Part shown: piece by piece, positions 57,019-64,000 of the stretch
Layout of the letters: every line of letters starts with the position of its first letter
Numbering within the stretch: position 1 is the stretch's first letter
Source of the DNA: Mesorhizobium huakuii
Lineage (GTDB): Bacteria > Pseudomonadota > Alphaproteobacteria > Rhizobiales > Rhizobiaceae
Direction: 5' to 3'
Length of the DNA stretch: 64,000 nucleotides
NCBI RefSeq assembly: GCF_030160235.1
Contig: NZ_BSNY01000030.1
Location: 62,001 to 126,000 of the forward strand
The notes under the pieces: generated by a model
What the model saw: the letters and a program-made list of their open reading frames with translations, nothing else
What the model was told of the DNA's origin: nothing
Database searches by the model: none
Position numbers and translations under genes: made by a program

Positions 57019-57059
57019 TTTTGTCCCTCATGATCCTGCCCTGCCCGATTGCAGGCCGT

Positions 57060-57474
57060 TCAGTCAGCCCGTGGGATGACTTTGGACTGGCCTGCGCGAA
57101 CAGCCGCAATGAAAGCCGACATGACTTTTTTGTGGAATGACGGACTGAAGGCTCCGATGCGCGCACCCGGTTCGAAATAGGCCGACGATTCCAGAATATC
57201 GTGGTTGTACTTGTCGACTATGACCCAAAGAGGGATAGGGTCAAGGCCGGCGCGGCGGCGTTCAATTTCCGGAACGCCAACGGCTACGCGATCACGGCCC
57301 GGCTGCGTGGAGGTGATTGCGAGGATGAAAAGGTTCGTGCCCTCCAGCCTTTCCAGGAAGGACGGCCACGAACGCGACAGGTCGTGCCTTGCGGCCTTCG
57401 GTCTCGCCGTCTCCATGTTGGCGATGCCACAGATATGGATATCGCCGGACGTCCGCTGGGACGGGTCTAATCAC
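57060..57474 (-). pseudogene. Toxin of a Phd-type toxin-antitoxin pair, frameshifted
   Basis: From GTG 57474, overlapping the antitoxin stop by 8 bases, the frame reads RRYPYLWHRQHGDGETEGRKARPVAFVAVLPGKAG and then shifts. The rest, GTNLFILAITSTQPGRDRVAVG, IPLWVIVDKYNHDILESSAYFEP and a C-terminal helical end, lies in another frame to 57060. One extra base in the CCC run at 57340-57342 (GGG on the coding strand) explains it; the 415-base span is one over a multiple of three. The part WHR...KARPVAFV recalls MazF/PemK folds, but I do not assign a family. As read, no full-length toxin is made. Confidence 0.6.
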
Positions 57475-57704
57475 GGTCCAATTCCGCAGCGTACTCCTCG
57501 AGCATCGCCACATCTTCGGATGGTGCGTCCTCTGCAGCGTAGACGCTACGGCTGTCGTTACCAAAGCGAGCTTCGTAAGCCTCAATGCTCATCAGGACAT
57601 ATCGCGGGCTTGTTGTGACGAGTGATGGAGACGGGCTGCTGGCTGGCAGCGGCAAGCACGTCGCCGAGATTCTGTTTCAGATCGGTTGATGGATAGTGTT
57701 TCAT
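57467..57704 (-). pseudogene. Phd/YefM-type antitoxin, frameshifted
   Basis: From ATG 57704 (GGAG upstream) the frame reads KHYPSTDLKQNLGDVLAAA and ends its DNA-binding part with PVSITRHNKP, then shifts. The expected continuation PRYVLMSIEAYEARFGN, and an acidic tail ending AMLEEYAAELDRD, is in another frame to 57467. One extra base in the GGG run at 57606-57608 accounts for it; 238 bases where 237 would code 78 residues. Phd-type antitoxins repress their own operon through the N-terminal domain and neutralise the toxin through the tail. In the present state these two parts are not joined. Confidence 0.7.
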
Positions 57705-57715
57705 GCGACACTCCG

Positions 57716-57736
57716 TTTTACCCGTAATAGATAAAA
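57716..57736. promoter_or_regulatory. TTTTA-N11-TAAAA inverted repeat before the antitoxin gene
   Basis: TTTTA (57716-57720) and TAAAA (57732-57736) flank 11 bases, in an AT-rich patch 12-32 bases upstream of the antitoxin start. Phd-type operators are short inverted repeats in this position. The match is short, so support is modest. Confidence 0.35.
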
Positions 57737-57847
57737 TGGACAAAACAGACAAACTTGAAAAGGTGAGGCGGAGCGACGACCTGCTTTGTCGACAGCCCGG
57801 CCGGGCTCCCTTATAAGGACCGGAATCGCAAGCAACCAGAGGCCTTC

Positions 57848-58798
57848 ATGATCATCGTCACGGGCGGCGCCGGCATGATCGGCTCCAACATCGTCGCCAC
57901 GCTCAATGCCGAGGGCCATGACGACATCCTGGTCGTCGATGATCTCACCGACGGCCACAAGATCGCCAATCTCGCCGATCTCAGCATTGCCGACTATCTC
58001 GACAAGGACGATCTTTTAACCCGCATCGAGGCCGGGGCGCTCGGCCGCATAGAGGCCGTCTTCCACCAGGGCGCCTGCTCGACCACCACCGAGTGGAACG
58101 GCAAGTTCATGATGGAGGTGAACTTTGCTTATTCGAAGCGGCTGCTGCATGCCTGCCAGGCGCTGCGCGTGCCCTTCCTCTACGCCTCCTCGGCTTCCGT
58201 CTATGGCGGCGGTTCGGAGTTTCGCGAGGAGCCGGCGCTCGAGCGGCCGCTCAACGTCTATGCCTATTCGAAGAAATTGTTCGACGACTATGTCAGGCGC
58301 ACCGTCTTCGAGACCGACCATTCGCAGGTCGCCGGCCTGCGCTATTTCAACGTCTATGGCCCACGCGAGGCGCATAAGGGCGCCATGGCCTCCGTCGCCT
58401 TCCATCTGTTCAACCAGGTCGAGCGCGGCGAAAATCCGAAACTGTTCGGCGCCTATGACGGTTTCGGCCCCGGCGAACAGAGCCGCGACTTCATCCATGT
58501 CGGCGATGTCGCCGACGTCAATCTGTGGCTGTGGAAGCGAGGCTCGAGCGGCATCTTCAACTGCGGCACCGGCCGCGCCCAGCCGTTCCGCGCCATCGCC
58601 GAAACCGTCATCGATACGCTGGGCAAGGGCGAGATTGAATACATCCCCTTCCCCGACCACCTCAAGGGCAGCTACCAGAGCTTTACGCAAGCTGATATGT
58701 CCCGCTTGCGCGCGGCCGGCTATAATGGCCAGTTCCGGACAGTGGAAACCGGTGTCAGAGACTATGTCGAATGGCTGAAAGCCCAACGATCCTCGTGA
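57848..58798 (+). CDS. hldD: ADP-glyceromanno-heptose 6-epimerase
   Basis: 316 residues. Extended SDR fold: [20 protein letters not shown] for NADP, the catalytic Tyr-Lys in [15 protein letters not shown], and [29 protein letters not shown] typical of HldD (RfaD). It turns ADP-D-glycero-D-manno-heptose into the L-glycero form used by LPS heptosyltransferases. It is the first gene of the hldD-waaF-waaC operon; waaF begins 28 bases before its end, in another frame. Confidence 0.95.
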   Translation: MIIVTGGAGMIGSNIVATLNAEGHDDILVVDDLTDGHKIANLADLSIADYLDKDDLLTRIEAGALGRIEAVFHQGACSTTTEWNGKFMMEVNFAYSKRLLHACQALRVPFLYASSASVYGGGSEFREEPALERPLNVYAYSKKLFDDYVRRTVFETDHSQVAGLRYFNVYGPREAHKGAMASVAFHLFNQVERGENPKLFGAYDGFGPGEQSRDFIHVGDVADVNLWLWKRGSSGIFNCGTGRAQPFRAIAETVIDTLGKGEIEYIPFPDHLKGSYQSFTQADMSRLRAAGYNGQFRTVETGVRDYVEWLKAQRSS

Positions 58799-59778
58799 TC
58801 GGCCCACGCTGGGTGGGCGACATGGTGATGGCGCAGTGCCTGTTCTCGGCGCTGAAGGAGCTTCATCCCAACGCCGCGATCGACGTGCTGGCGCCGGCCT
58901 GGGCGGCACCGCTGGTCAAGCGCATGCCCGAGATCCGCCAGCAGATCGACTTTCCGCTGAAGCCTGGCGCGCTGGAATTCACCCATCGCCGCCGCTTCGG
59001 TCGCCTGCTGCGCGGCCGCTACGACATGGCCTATGTCCTGCCGGGCAGCTGGAAATCGGCGCTGATCCCCTTCTTTGCCCGCATTCCGCGCCGTGTCGGC
59101 CATCTGCGCGAGATGCGCTATGGCCTGCTGACCGACATCGTGCCACTGCCCGACGCCGTGAAACGGCGCACCGCGCAGGCCTATTTCAGTCTTGCCAGGG
59201 GCGGCAGTTTCCGCGCGCCCCATCTGACCGTGGATCTTGGCAACCAGGCCGCCCTGCTCAACCGTTTCGGGCTGGCGCCGCAGAAATTCGCGGCATTGAT
59301 GCCCGGCGCCGAATTCGGCCCGGCCAAGCGCTGGCCGAGCGAAAGCTACGCCGGCCTTGCCCGCGAGTTCATGGACAAGGGATTGAAGGTCGCCCTGTTC
59401 GGTTCGAAGAACGACCGCGATGTCACCGCGGAGATCGCAGCCCTTGCCCCAGGCGTCGTCGACCTCGCCGGCCAGACGCGGCTGGAGGACGCCATCGACC
59501 TGATCGCCGCGGCAAGTCTGGCGGTGTCCAACGACAGTGGGCTGATGCATGTCGCGGCAGGCGTCGGCACGCCGATCGTCGCCGTCTATGGTTCGACCTC
59601 GCCTGAAAACACGCCGCCCCTGGCGGAGCGGCGCGAACTGGTCTGGCTGCACCTGTCCTGCTCGCCGTGCCACCAGAAGGTCTGCCCGCTCGGCCATCTC
59701 AACTGCCTGAAGACATTGGAAGTCGGGCAAGTCGTGGCGGCTGCGGAACGGCTGCTGGAAATCCCGGCCGCGGCATGA
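58771..59778 (+). CDS. waaF: ADP-heptose:LPS heptosyltransferase II
   Basis: 335 residues, GT9 family. [24 protein letters not shown] opens the acceptor domain, [22 protein letters not shown] and [35 protein letters not shown] form the ADP-heptose site, and [18 protein letters not shown] holds the C-terminal Cys-rich part seen in WaaF. It adds the second heptose to the inner core at the cytoplasmic face of the inner membrane. Coupled to hldD before it and to waaC after it (ATGA). Confidence 0.94.
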   Translation: MAESPTILVIGPRWVGDMVMAQCLFSALKELHPNAAIDVLAPAWAAPLVKRMPEIRQQIDFPLKPGALEFTHRRRFGRLLRGRYDMAYVLPGSWKSALIPFFARIPRRVGHLREMRYGLLTDIVPLPDAVKRRTAQAYFSLARGGSFRAPHLTVDLGNQAALLNRFGLAPQKFAALMPGAEFGPAKRWPSESYAGLAREFMDKGLKVALFGSKNDRDVTAEIAALAPGVVDLAGQTRLEDAIDLIAAASLAVSNDSGLMHVAAGVGTPIVAVYGSTSPENTPPLAERRELVWLHLSCSPCHQKVCPLGHLNCLKTLEVGQVVAAAERLLEIPAAA

Positions 59779-60764
59779 AGGTCCTGATCGTCAAGACATC
59801 GTCCATGGGCGATGTCATCCACACCTTTCCGGCCGTCGAGGATGCCAGCCTGCACCGGCCGGACGTTTCCTTCGACTGGTGCGTCGAGGAGGCGTTTGCC
59901 GGCATCGTCGCCCTGCACCCGGCGATCGATGGGATTCACACGGTGGCAATCCGGCGCTGGCGCAAGGCGCTGTTCAAGGGCGGCACCTGGCGCGAGGCTG
60001 CCGCGCTGCGCCGTACCTTGCGCGAATGCCGCTACGACCTGGTCATCGACGCACAGGGTCTGCTGAAATCGGCCCTTGTGGCGCGGCAGGCGCGCGCGCC
60101 GATCGCCGGCTTCGACCGATCGAGCGTGCGCGAACCGTCGGCGACCCTGTTCTACGACGTCACTTACTGCGTGCCGCGCAACCTGCACGCCATCGAGCGG
60201 ACGCGGCGGCTGTTCGGGCTGGCGCTCGGCTACCAGCCCGATCTGTCGACGCTCGCTTCAGGCATCGTGCCGCCACCCGGCGCCCTCGCCGGCATCACCG
60301 GAAAAACCGCCTTCCTGCTGCACGGCACCAGCCGCGAGGACAAGAAATGGCCTGCTGAAGACTGGATCGGAACCGCCCGCCTGCTGGTCGAGCGTGGCAT
60401 GACACCGGTCACCTCCTGGTCGAACGAACGTGAGAAATCAGTCGCCGAAGCCATCGCCAGGGCCGTGCCCTCCACGGTCGTGGTGCCAAAATCGCCGCTG
60501 GCCGACATCGCCGCCATCCTCGGCCGCTCGACGCTGGTCATCGGCGCCGACACCGGCCTGACCCACCTCGCCAGCGCCTTCGGCCTGCCGACGGTTGCCG
60601 TGTTCTTGGCGACGGAACCGGGTTTGACGGGTCCACGGGGGCAATTCGCATCGACACTGCTGGCCGCGCCTGGTGGACATTTGGCGCCGGTGGAGGTCGT
60701 GGCGGAAGTGGAGAGGTTGCTGGAGCGCCAGACCCTTGGTCAAGCCAGCGCTGCCAAGAGTTGA
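59775..60764 (+). CDS. waaC: ADP-heptose:LPS heptosyltransferase I
   Basis: 329 residues from ATG 59775, overlapping the waaF stop. GT9 features: [23 protein letters not shown], the WR(K/R) region of the acceptor side (IRRWRKALF), HGTSREDKKWPAEDWIGTARLL, and LVIGADTGLTHLASAFGLPTVAVF with the D-T-G-x-x-H motif. It transfers the first L-glycero-D-manno-heptose to Kdo2-lipid A. Its presence with WaaF and the full ADP-heptose path indicates a heptose-containing LPS core in this strain. Ends just before a RIME-like element. Confidence 0.94.
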   Translation: MKVLIVKTSSMGDVIHTFPAVEDASLHRPDVSFDWCVEEAFAGIVALHPAIDGIHTVAIRRWRKALFKGGTWREAAALRRTLRECRYDLVIDAQGLLKSALVARQARAPIAGFDRSSVREPSATLFYDVTYCVPRNLHAIERTRRLFGLALGYQPDLSTLASGIVPPPGALAGITGKTAFLLHGTSREDKKWPAEDWIGTARLLVERGMTPVTSWSNEREKSVAEAIARAVPSTVVVPKSPLADIAAILGRSTLVIGADTGLTHLASAFGLPTVAVFLATEPGLTGPRGQFASTLLAAPGGHLAPVEVVAEVERLLERQTLGQASAAKS

Positions 60765-60792
60765 TTTTCTCAATCAATTCAATCGGAAAGGC

Positions 60793-60950
60793 CAGCGCTG
60801 CCCCATCGCCCTGCCGGGCATTTCTCCCCGTAAACGGGGAGAAAGAAGCTGTTTGCAGCGCTGGCTATTGGCGAAATCATCGATGACGGCGTCCTTCTCC
60901 CCGTTTACGGAGAGAAGATGGCGGCAGCCAGATGAGGGGCGGCGCCGACG
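60793..60950. repeat. RIME-like palindromic element C
   Basis: Contains TTTCTCCCCGTAAACGGGGAGAAA and CTTCTCCCCGTTTACGGAGAGAAG palindromes plus the GATGAGGGGCGGCGCCGACG segment also found in elements A and B. An extra inverted repeat CCAGCGCTG...CAGCGCTGG frames the left palindrome. It fills the space between waaC and greA. Confidence 0.7.
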
Positions 60951-60997
60951 CCGGTTGAAACGCGCCAACCCACGCGAAGCCGCGCCCAAATCCCCTA

Positions 60998-61123
60998 GAG
61001 CAATTCCAGGAAAAATGTGAGCGGTTTTCCCGGGAAAAGCGCGTAGCGCTTTCCCTTGGGAATTGCGTTAAAACAAAGAGTTAGAGCGGCTCGCCGTTTC
61101 CATGAAACGGTGAAACGCTCTAG
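60998..61123. repeat. Intergenic palindromic repeat, long copy, reaching into the greA stop
   Basis: AGAGCAATTCCAGG to GGAATTGCG repeats the element at 19669-19748 and is extended by a second hairpin around CCGTTTCCATGAAACGG with AGAGCGG/CGCTCT. The last bases CTCTAG include the complement of the greA stop codon at 61120-61122. Confidence 0.65.
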
Positions 61124-61593
61124 ATGAACTGCACCTGGACGATCTCATAGCCCCTGGCACCGCCGGGCGCATTGACCTCGATGGCGTCGCCGACTTCCTT
61201 GCCGATCAGGGCCCGCGCGATCGGCGAGGAGATCGAGATGCGGCCGGACTTCACGTCGGCCTCCTGGTCGCCGACGATCTGGTAGGTCTTCTTTTCCTCG
61301 GTGTCCTCGTCGACCAGCACGACGGTGGCGCCGAACTTGACCTTGTCGCCGCTGAGCTTGGTGACGTCGATCACCTCGGCGCGCGCGATGAGATCCTCGA
61401 GCTCGTTGACACGGCCCTCATTGAGGCTCTGCGCCTCCTTGGCGGCGTGGTATTCGGCATTTTCGGACAGGTCGCCATGCGAGCGCGCCTCGGAGATCGC
61501 CTCGATGATGCGCGGCCGCTCTTCCTGCTGGCGCCAGCGCAGTTCTTCCTTCAATGACGCGAACCCCTCGCCTGTCATCGGGACCTTGTTCAT
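61120..61593 (-). CDS. greA: Transcription elongation factor GreA
   Basis: 157 residues. The N-terminal coiled coil ([52 protein letters not shown]) carries the acidic tip [10 protein letters not shown], and the C-terminal FKBP-like domain has [22 protein letters not shown] and [25 protein letters not shown]. It rescues backtracked RNA polymerase by stimulating cleavage of nascent RNA. The leader has a terminator-like hairpin at 61651-61696. The C terminus of the gene abuts a dispersed repeat. Confidence 0.97.
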   Translation of the reverse strand: MNKVPMTGEGFASLKEELRWRQQEERPRIIEAISEARSHGDLSENAEYHAAKEAQSLNEGRVNELEDLIARAEVIDVTKLSGDKVKFGATVVLVDEDTEEKKTYQIVGDQEADVKSGRISISSPIARALIGKEVGDAIEVNAPGGARGYEIVQVQFI

Positions 61594-61650
61594 GATGCCT
61601 GACCTTTCCTGCCGCCACCCCCGCGTTTCGGGGGAAGCCTTGTCGTTGGG

Positions 61651-61696
61651 TACAAAAAGAAAACGGTCCGGCAGCCTCGGGCTAACGGAACCGTTT
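61651..61696 (-). terminator. Terminator-like hairpin in the greA leader
   Basis: On the minus strand AAACGGTTCCG pairs with CGGACCGTTT (one mismatch) around a 14-base loop, followed by TCTTTTTG. It ends 58 bases before the greA ATG. It may attenuate greA or release a short leader RNA, as happens for greA in E. coli to my knowledge. Confidence 0.5.
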
Positions 61697-61814
61697 CACC
61701 GCAATTTGCCCCAATATAGCAATCTTCGCGGGTTTTTCACGCCCAAAAAAGCGGTTTTGCAAAAATCATCCCCGCTTTCACCAAAGGAGGCGGCTAATGA
61801 GGCAGGAGGCAATG

Positions 61815-61842
61815 AAAAAACGGCCGCGATTGCTCGCGGCCG
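61815..61842 (-). terminator. Intrinsic terminator of the TPR gene
   Basis: CGGCCGCGA (61821-61829) pairs with TCGCGGCCG (61834-61842) around TTGC, with six T on the minus strand at 61815-61820. It lies 26 bases past the stop of the TPR gene. Confidence 0.85.
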
Positions 61843-61867
61843 CTTAGGTAAATCTTTGGGGGCCTGA

Positions 61868-62404
61868 TCAACTCCGCATGAAATGGTCGATCTGCTCGGA
61901 CAGCATGCCGTATTCGCGCGAGCCCTTGCCGGTGCGCTTCTCGATTTCCATCAGCTGCTGCTGGGCGCCGGCCAGGTCGCCGATCTGCAGATGCGCCTCG
62001 CCGAGATATTCGCGCACCAGCGTGTAGTTCGGGTCGATGCGCAGCGCTTCCTCGTAATAGCCGAGGCCGACGGTGACACGGCCGGAATGGCGGTGCGAAT
62101 AGCCGAGATAGTTGAGAATGCGTGGATCCTGCTTGTTGGCGGCAAGGGTGAGCACCGAGATCGCCTCGTCATAGCGCCCGGCCATCGCCAGCGCATGGCC
62201 TGCATCATAGATGCTGTCATCGTCCAGCATGCCTTCCTGGGGGGCGACGCACTTTTTCTTCTTCTTGTCCCAGACCTCTCCCTTCTTGCACTGGGTGACG
62301 GTCTGGTCGCTGCCACCACTGCTGCCTGCCGCGAACACCGGGACGGCGAAGAACTGCAGCGCGACGAGGGCAGTCGCGGCCTGGATCAGCATTCTTTTAT
62401 GCAT
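61868..62404 (-). CDS. Exported tetratricopeptide-repeat protein
   Basis: 178 residues from ATG 62404 with a signal peptide (KRMLIQAATALVALQFFAVPVFA). A short Lys-rich segment (CKKGEVWDKKKKKCV, with two Cys) precedes three TPR-like units: IYDAGHALAMAGRYDEAISVLTLA, RILNYLGYSHRHSGRVTVGLGYYEEALRIDP and TLVREYLGEAHLQIGDLAGAQQQLMEIE. It is periplasmic and probably holds a protein complex together. The partner is unknown. A strong terminator follows. Confidence 0.82.
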   Translation of the reverse strand: MHKRMLIQAATALVALQFFAVPVFAAGSSGGSDQTVTQCKKGEVWDKKKKKCVAPQEGMLDDDSIYDAGHALAMAGRYDEAISVLTLAANKQDPRILNYLGYSHRHSGRVTVGLGYYEEALRIDPNYTLVREYLGEAHLQIGDLAGAQQQLMEIEKRTGKGSREYGMLSEQIDHFMRS

Positions 62405-62546
62405 CGAAGCCTCCTTGAGGGGTGAGAATGCAACACTAACGCTAAGCGCCCCGCGTTTCATCCCGGAAAAAATCACATGGAGAACATCAGGTGACGGAGG
62501 CCGGAAATCCGCTATCATCCGGGCAAACGACTGACGGAGGCGGCCC

Positions 62547-62972
62547 GTGCAGCGACGGCTTGAAAAGGACTGGGATCTTACGATCGGCCCCGACACCGTG
62601 CGCCTGTTCATCCTCAAGGCCAAGGCGCTGAGTGCCGCCGTCAACGAGGACTATGCCGACGGCGCCGAACACGAGATCGAGTTCGACGGCGACACGCACG
62701 ACAATCATCACCATGACGGCCTTGCCGAGGAAAGTTCGGAAAACCTGACCGAGGAAGAACTGCGCGAGCTGATCGACGACCTCAATGTCGATGAAGCCGC
62801 CGAACTGGTCGCGCTCGCCTGGGTCGGTCGCGGCGACTACGACGCCTCGGAATGGGTGGATGCCGTGACGGCGGCGCGCGAACGCGCCAACAAGCGCACG
62901 GCCAAGTACCTGCTTGGCATGCCGCTGCTCGCCGACTGGCTGGAGGAAGGCCTCGAAGCGATCGGCGCGTAA
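62547..62972 (+). CDS. DUF3775 protein
   Basis: 141 residues from GTG 62547, with GGAGG 6-10 bases upstream. Acidic throughout. Features are LTIGPDTVRLFILKAKALSAAVNEDY, a His-rich patch DTHDNHHHDG, EELRELIDDLNVDEAAELVALAWVGRGDYDASEWVDAVTAARERA and the end KYLLGMPLLADWLEEGL, typical of DUF3775. It is cytoplasmic. No function is established. It stands between the TPR gene and the extensin-like gene. Confidence 0.82.
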   Translation: MQRRLEKDWDLTIGPDTVRLFILKAKALSAAVNEDYADGAEHEIEFDGDTHDNHHHDGLAEESSENLTEEELRELIDDLNVDEAAELVALAWVGRGDYDASEWVDAVTAARERANKRTAKYLLGMPLLADWLEEGLEAIGA

Positions 62973-63048
62973 CGCTGCGGTAACCGATTGTGATCGGCCG
63001 AAAGCGTCCGTCCAGGCAACTTCGGCATGCCGGCGCCGTTTCGGAGCG

Positions 63049-64000
63049 ATGGCAACGCTGAGCTTTTCCCGACTTTGCACCTTGGCGCTGCCTCTGGCGG
63101 CTGCGGTCCTGCTGGCGACGCCGGCCGACGCCAGACATCGTCACAGGCATTACCAGCCGCTATCCCCTCGGATGGATCAGTCGTCGATACAGCGTCTCGA
63201 CCAGCCGTTGAGGCCGAAAAGCAAGCACCGCGGCAGATCACGCGGCAGGCAGCAGATCGCGCCGAAACAGACGCCACAGGAAACGCAGGAGCAGCAAACC
63301 TCGCCCGCCGAAATTCCCTTGCCAGAGCCGCGCCCCACGGACATTCCAAAGGCCAACGCCGCACCGGCGGAAGAGCAAAAGACGGAAGGTCCAAAGGCCC
63401 CTGACGCCTCCAACCAGCTCAATGAGGAAAAGGCTCGTCAGGCAAAGCAGGCACATCCCGAGCCGTCAGCCCCCGAACCTTCAGCCCGAAAGCCGTCAAC
63501 CCAAACGGAAAGCGAGCCGGAGCCGCCAGCCGAGGTGCCGATCCCGACACAAAGGCCCGACGCCACGGAACCAGAGGTTGGGCCTCCTGCCATAGCCCCG
63601 CAGCCGCCGCCAAAACCAGCGGATGCCGGCGATGAGAAAATGCTTCCCGACCCGCGCTCGGCCGACCGGCCCGGAGAAAAGCTGCCCGCCGGGGAAGTCG
63701 CCTGCCGCGATCGGCTGAAGGCGCTCGGCGTCGAATTCGAGGAGCACAGTGCGGAAAGCAATCCCGAAATCGGCTGCTCGATCCCCTACCCCCTGGTTCT
63801 TAAGAGCCTTGGCAAGTCGATCGCCATTGCCCCCGGCACGGAGCTCAACTGTCCAATGGCCGAGGCGGCGGCACGGTTTGCCGCCGACGTCATCCAACCG
63901 GCGGCGAAAGCCGAATTCGGCGCCGACCTCAAATCGATCGGCCAGGCATCGGCCTTCGTCTGCCGCCCGCGCCACGGCACCAGGAAACTGTCGGAGCACG
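63049..64000 (+). CDS. Extensin-like protein, cut by the window end
   Basis: At least 317 residues, still open at 64000. ATG 63049 opens a signal peptide (LSFSRLCTLALPLAAAVLLATPADA). A long Pro/Glu/Lys/Gln-rich linker follows (residues about 30-200), and from about residue 220 the extensin-like C-terminal domain begins: VACRDRLKALGVEFEEHS, IGCSIPYPLVLKSLGK, LNCPMAEAAARFAADVIQPAA and SAFVCRPRHGTRKLSEH. The Cys of this domain are paired in relatives. It is exported, likely bound to peptidoglycan; function not known. The 3' end lies outside the window. Confidence 0.78.
   Translation, partial: MATLSFSRLCTLALPLAAAVLLATPADARHRHRHYQPLSPRMDQSSIQRLDQPLRPKSKHRGRSRGRQQIAPKQTPQETQEQQTSPAEIPLPEPRPTDIPKANAAPAEEQKTEGPKAPDASNQLNEEKARQAKQAHPEPSAPEPSARKPSTQTESEPEPPAEVPIPTQRPDATEPEVGPPAIAPQPPPKPADAGDEKMLPDPRSADRPGEKLPAGEVACRDRLKALGVEFEEHSAESNPEIGCSIPYPLVLKSLGKSIAIAPGTELNCPMAEAAARFAADVIQPAAKAEFGADLKSIGQASAFVCRPRHGTRKLSEH

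Noticed and set aside
54874-57033. A 719-codon open frame on the plus strand opposite hldE and the LysE gene
   Set aside because: It is antisense to clear genes, has His/Arg/Gly-rich nonsense composition and no motif; long antisense frames are common in GC-rich DNA.

Overview
This 64 kb window is GC-rich chromosomal DNA from an alphaproteobacterium of the order Hyphomicrobiales (Rhizobiales), most likely a Mesorhizobium or close relative. The basis is the overall gene set: carA and carB lying far apart, an lrp / trxB / LsrB-type LysR block as I recall it from Sinorhizobium, an adjacent AbcR-like small RNA, and RIME-like 'CTTCTCCCCG...CGGGGAGAAG' intergenic palindromes. No rRNA, tRNA, integrase, transposase or CRISPR array is seen. 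About sixty protein genes are called, nearly all compact, with 50-300 bp spacers and many ATGA start/stop overlaps.

Layout. 0-5.4 kb: L,D-transpeptidase-like protein, enol-lactonase-type hydrolase with a divergent LysR, a PadR / DUF1700 / GIN-domain operon whose DUF1700 member is frameshifted, and a YqeY protein. 5.5-12.4 kb: carA with a clear promoter, an MFS/aldo-keto reductase operon, a zinc peptidase, and a large secreted Cys-rich protein with one heme-c motif. 12.5-14.9 kb: mntR and mntH with twin ATAGCYTAT boxes. 14.9-24.2 kb: methyltransferase, DHFR-like protein, LysR/LysE pair, SDR/MarR pair sharing a large operator, MFS/ArsR pair, deaminase, phosphoesterase and SH3 protein. 24.2-29.6 kb: a repeat hairpin, carB with a promoter and an intrinsic terminator in its leader, then an AT-rich single-gene island encoding a P-loop ATPase fused to a C-terminal TIR domain. 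29.6-48.4 kb: tandem RidA genes (one frameshifted), envelope and stress genes, a cold-shock gene, a GST between two RIME-like elements, coupled EAL proteins, an aminotransferase, an MFS/TetR pair, a GGDEF-EAL protein and an atypical EF-G. 48.4-52.5 kb: a gene-free 830 bp stretch with a probable AbcR small RNA, then LsrB-like LysR, trxB and lrp. 52.7-60.8 kb: LPS-core heptose genes (glycosyltransferase, gmhB, gmhA, hldE, hldD, waaF, waaC), interrupted by a LysE exporter and a frameshifted Phd-type toxin-antitoxin pair. 61-64 kb: greA with a terminator-like leader hairpin, a TPR protein, a DUF3775 protein and the start of an extensin-like protein cut by the window end.

How the genes work together. 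The coherent systems are pyrimidine/arginine precursor supply (carA, carB), manganese uptake and its repressor (mntR, mntH), ADP-heptose synthesis and transfer to lipid A-Kdo (gmhA, gmhB, hldE, hldD, waaC, waaF), thiol redox with its LysR (trxB, lsrB) and c-di-GMP turnover (three EAL proteins). The most unusual item is the ATPase-TIR gene at 28.1-29.6 kb, which has the composition and architecture of a horizontally acquired defence gene. Four genes carry single-base frameshifts, three of them one extra base in a G/C triplet run, so either assembly error or recent decay must be considered for them.
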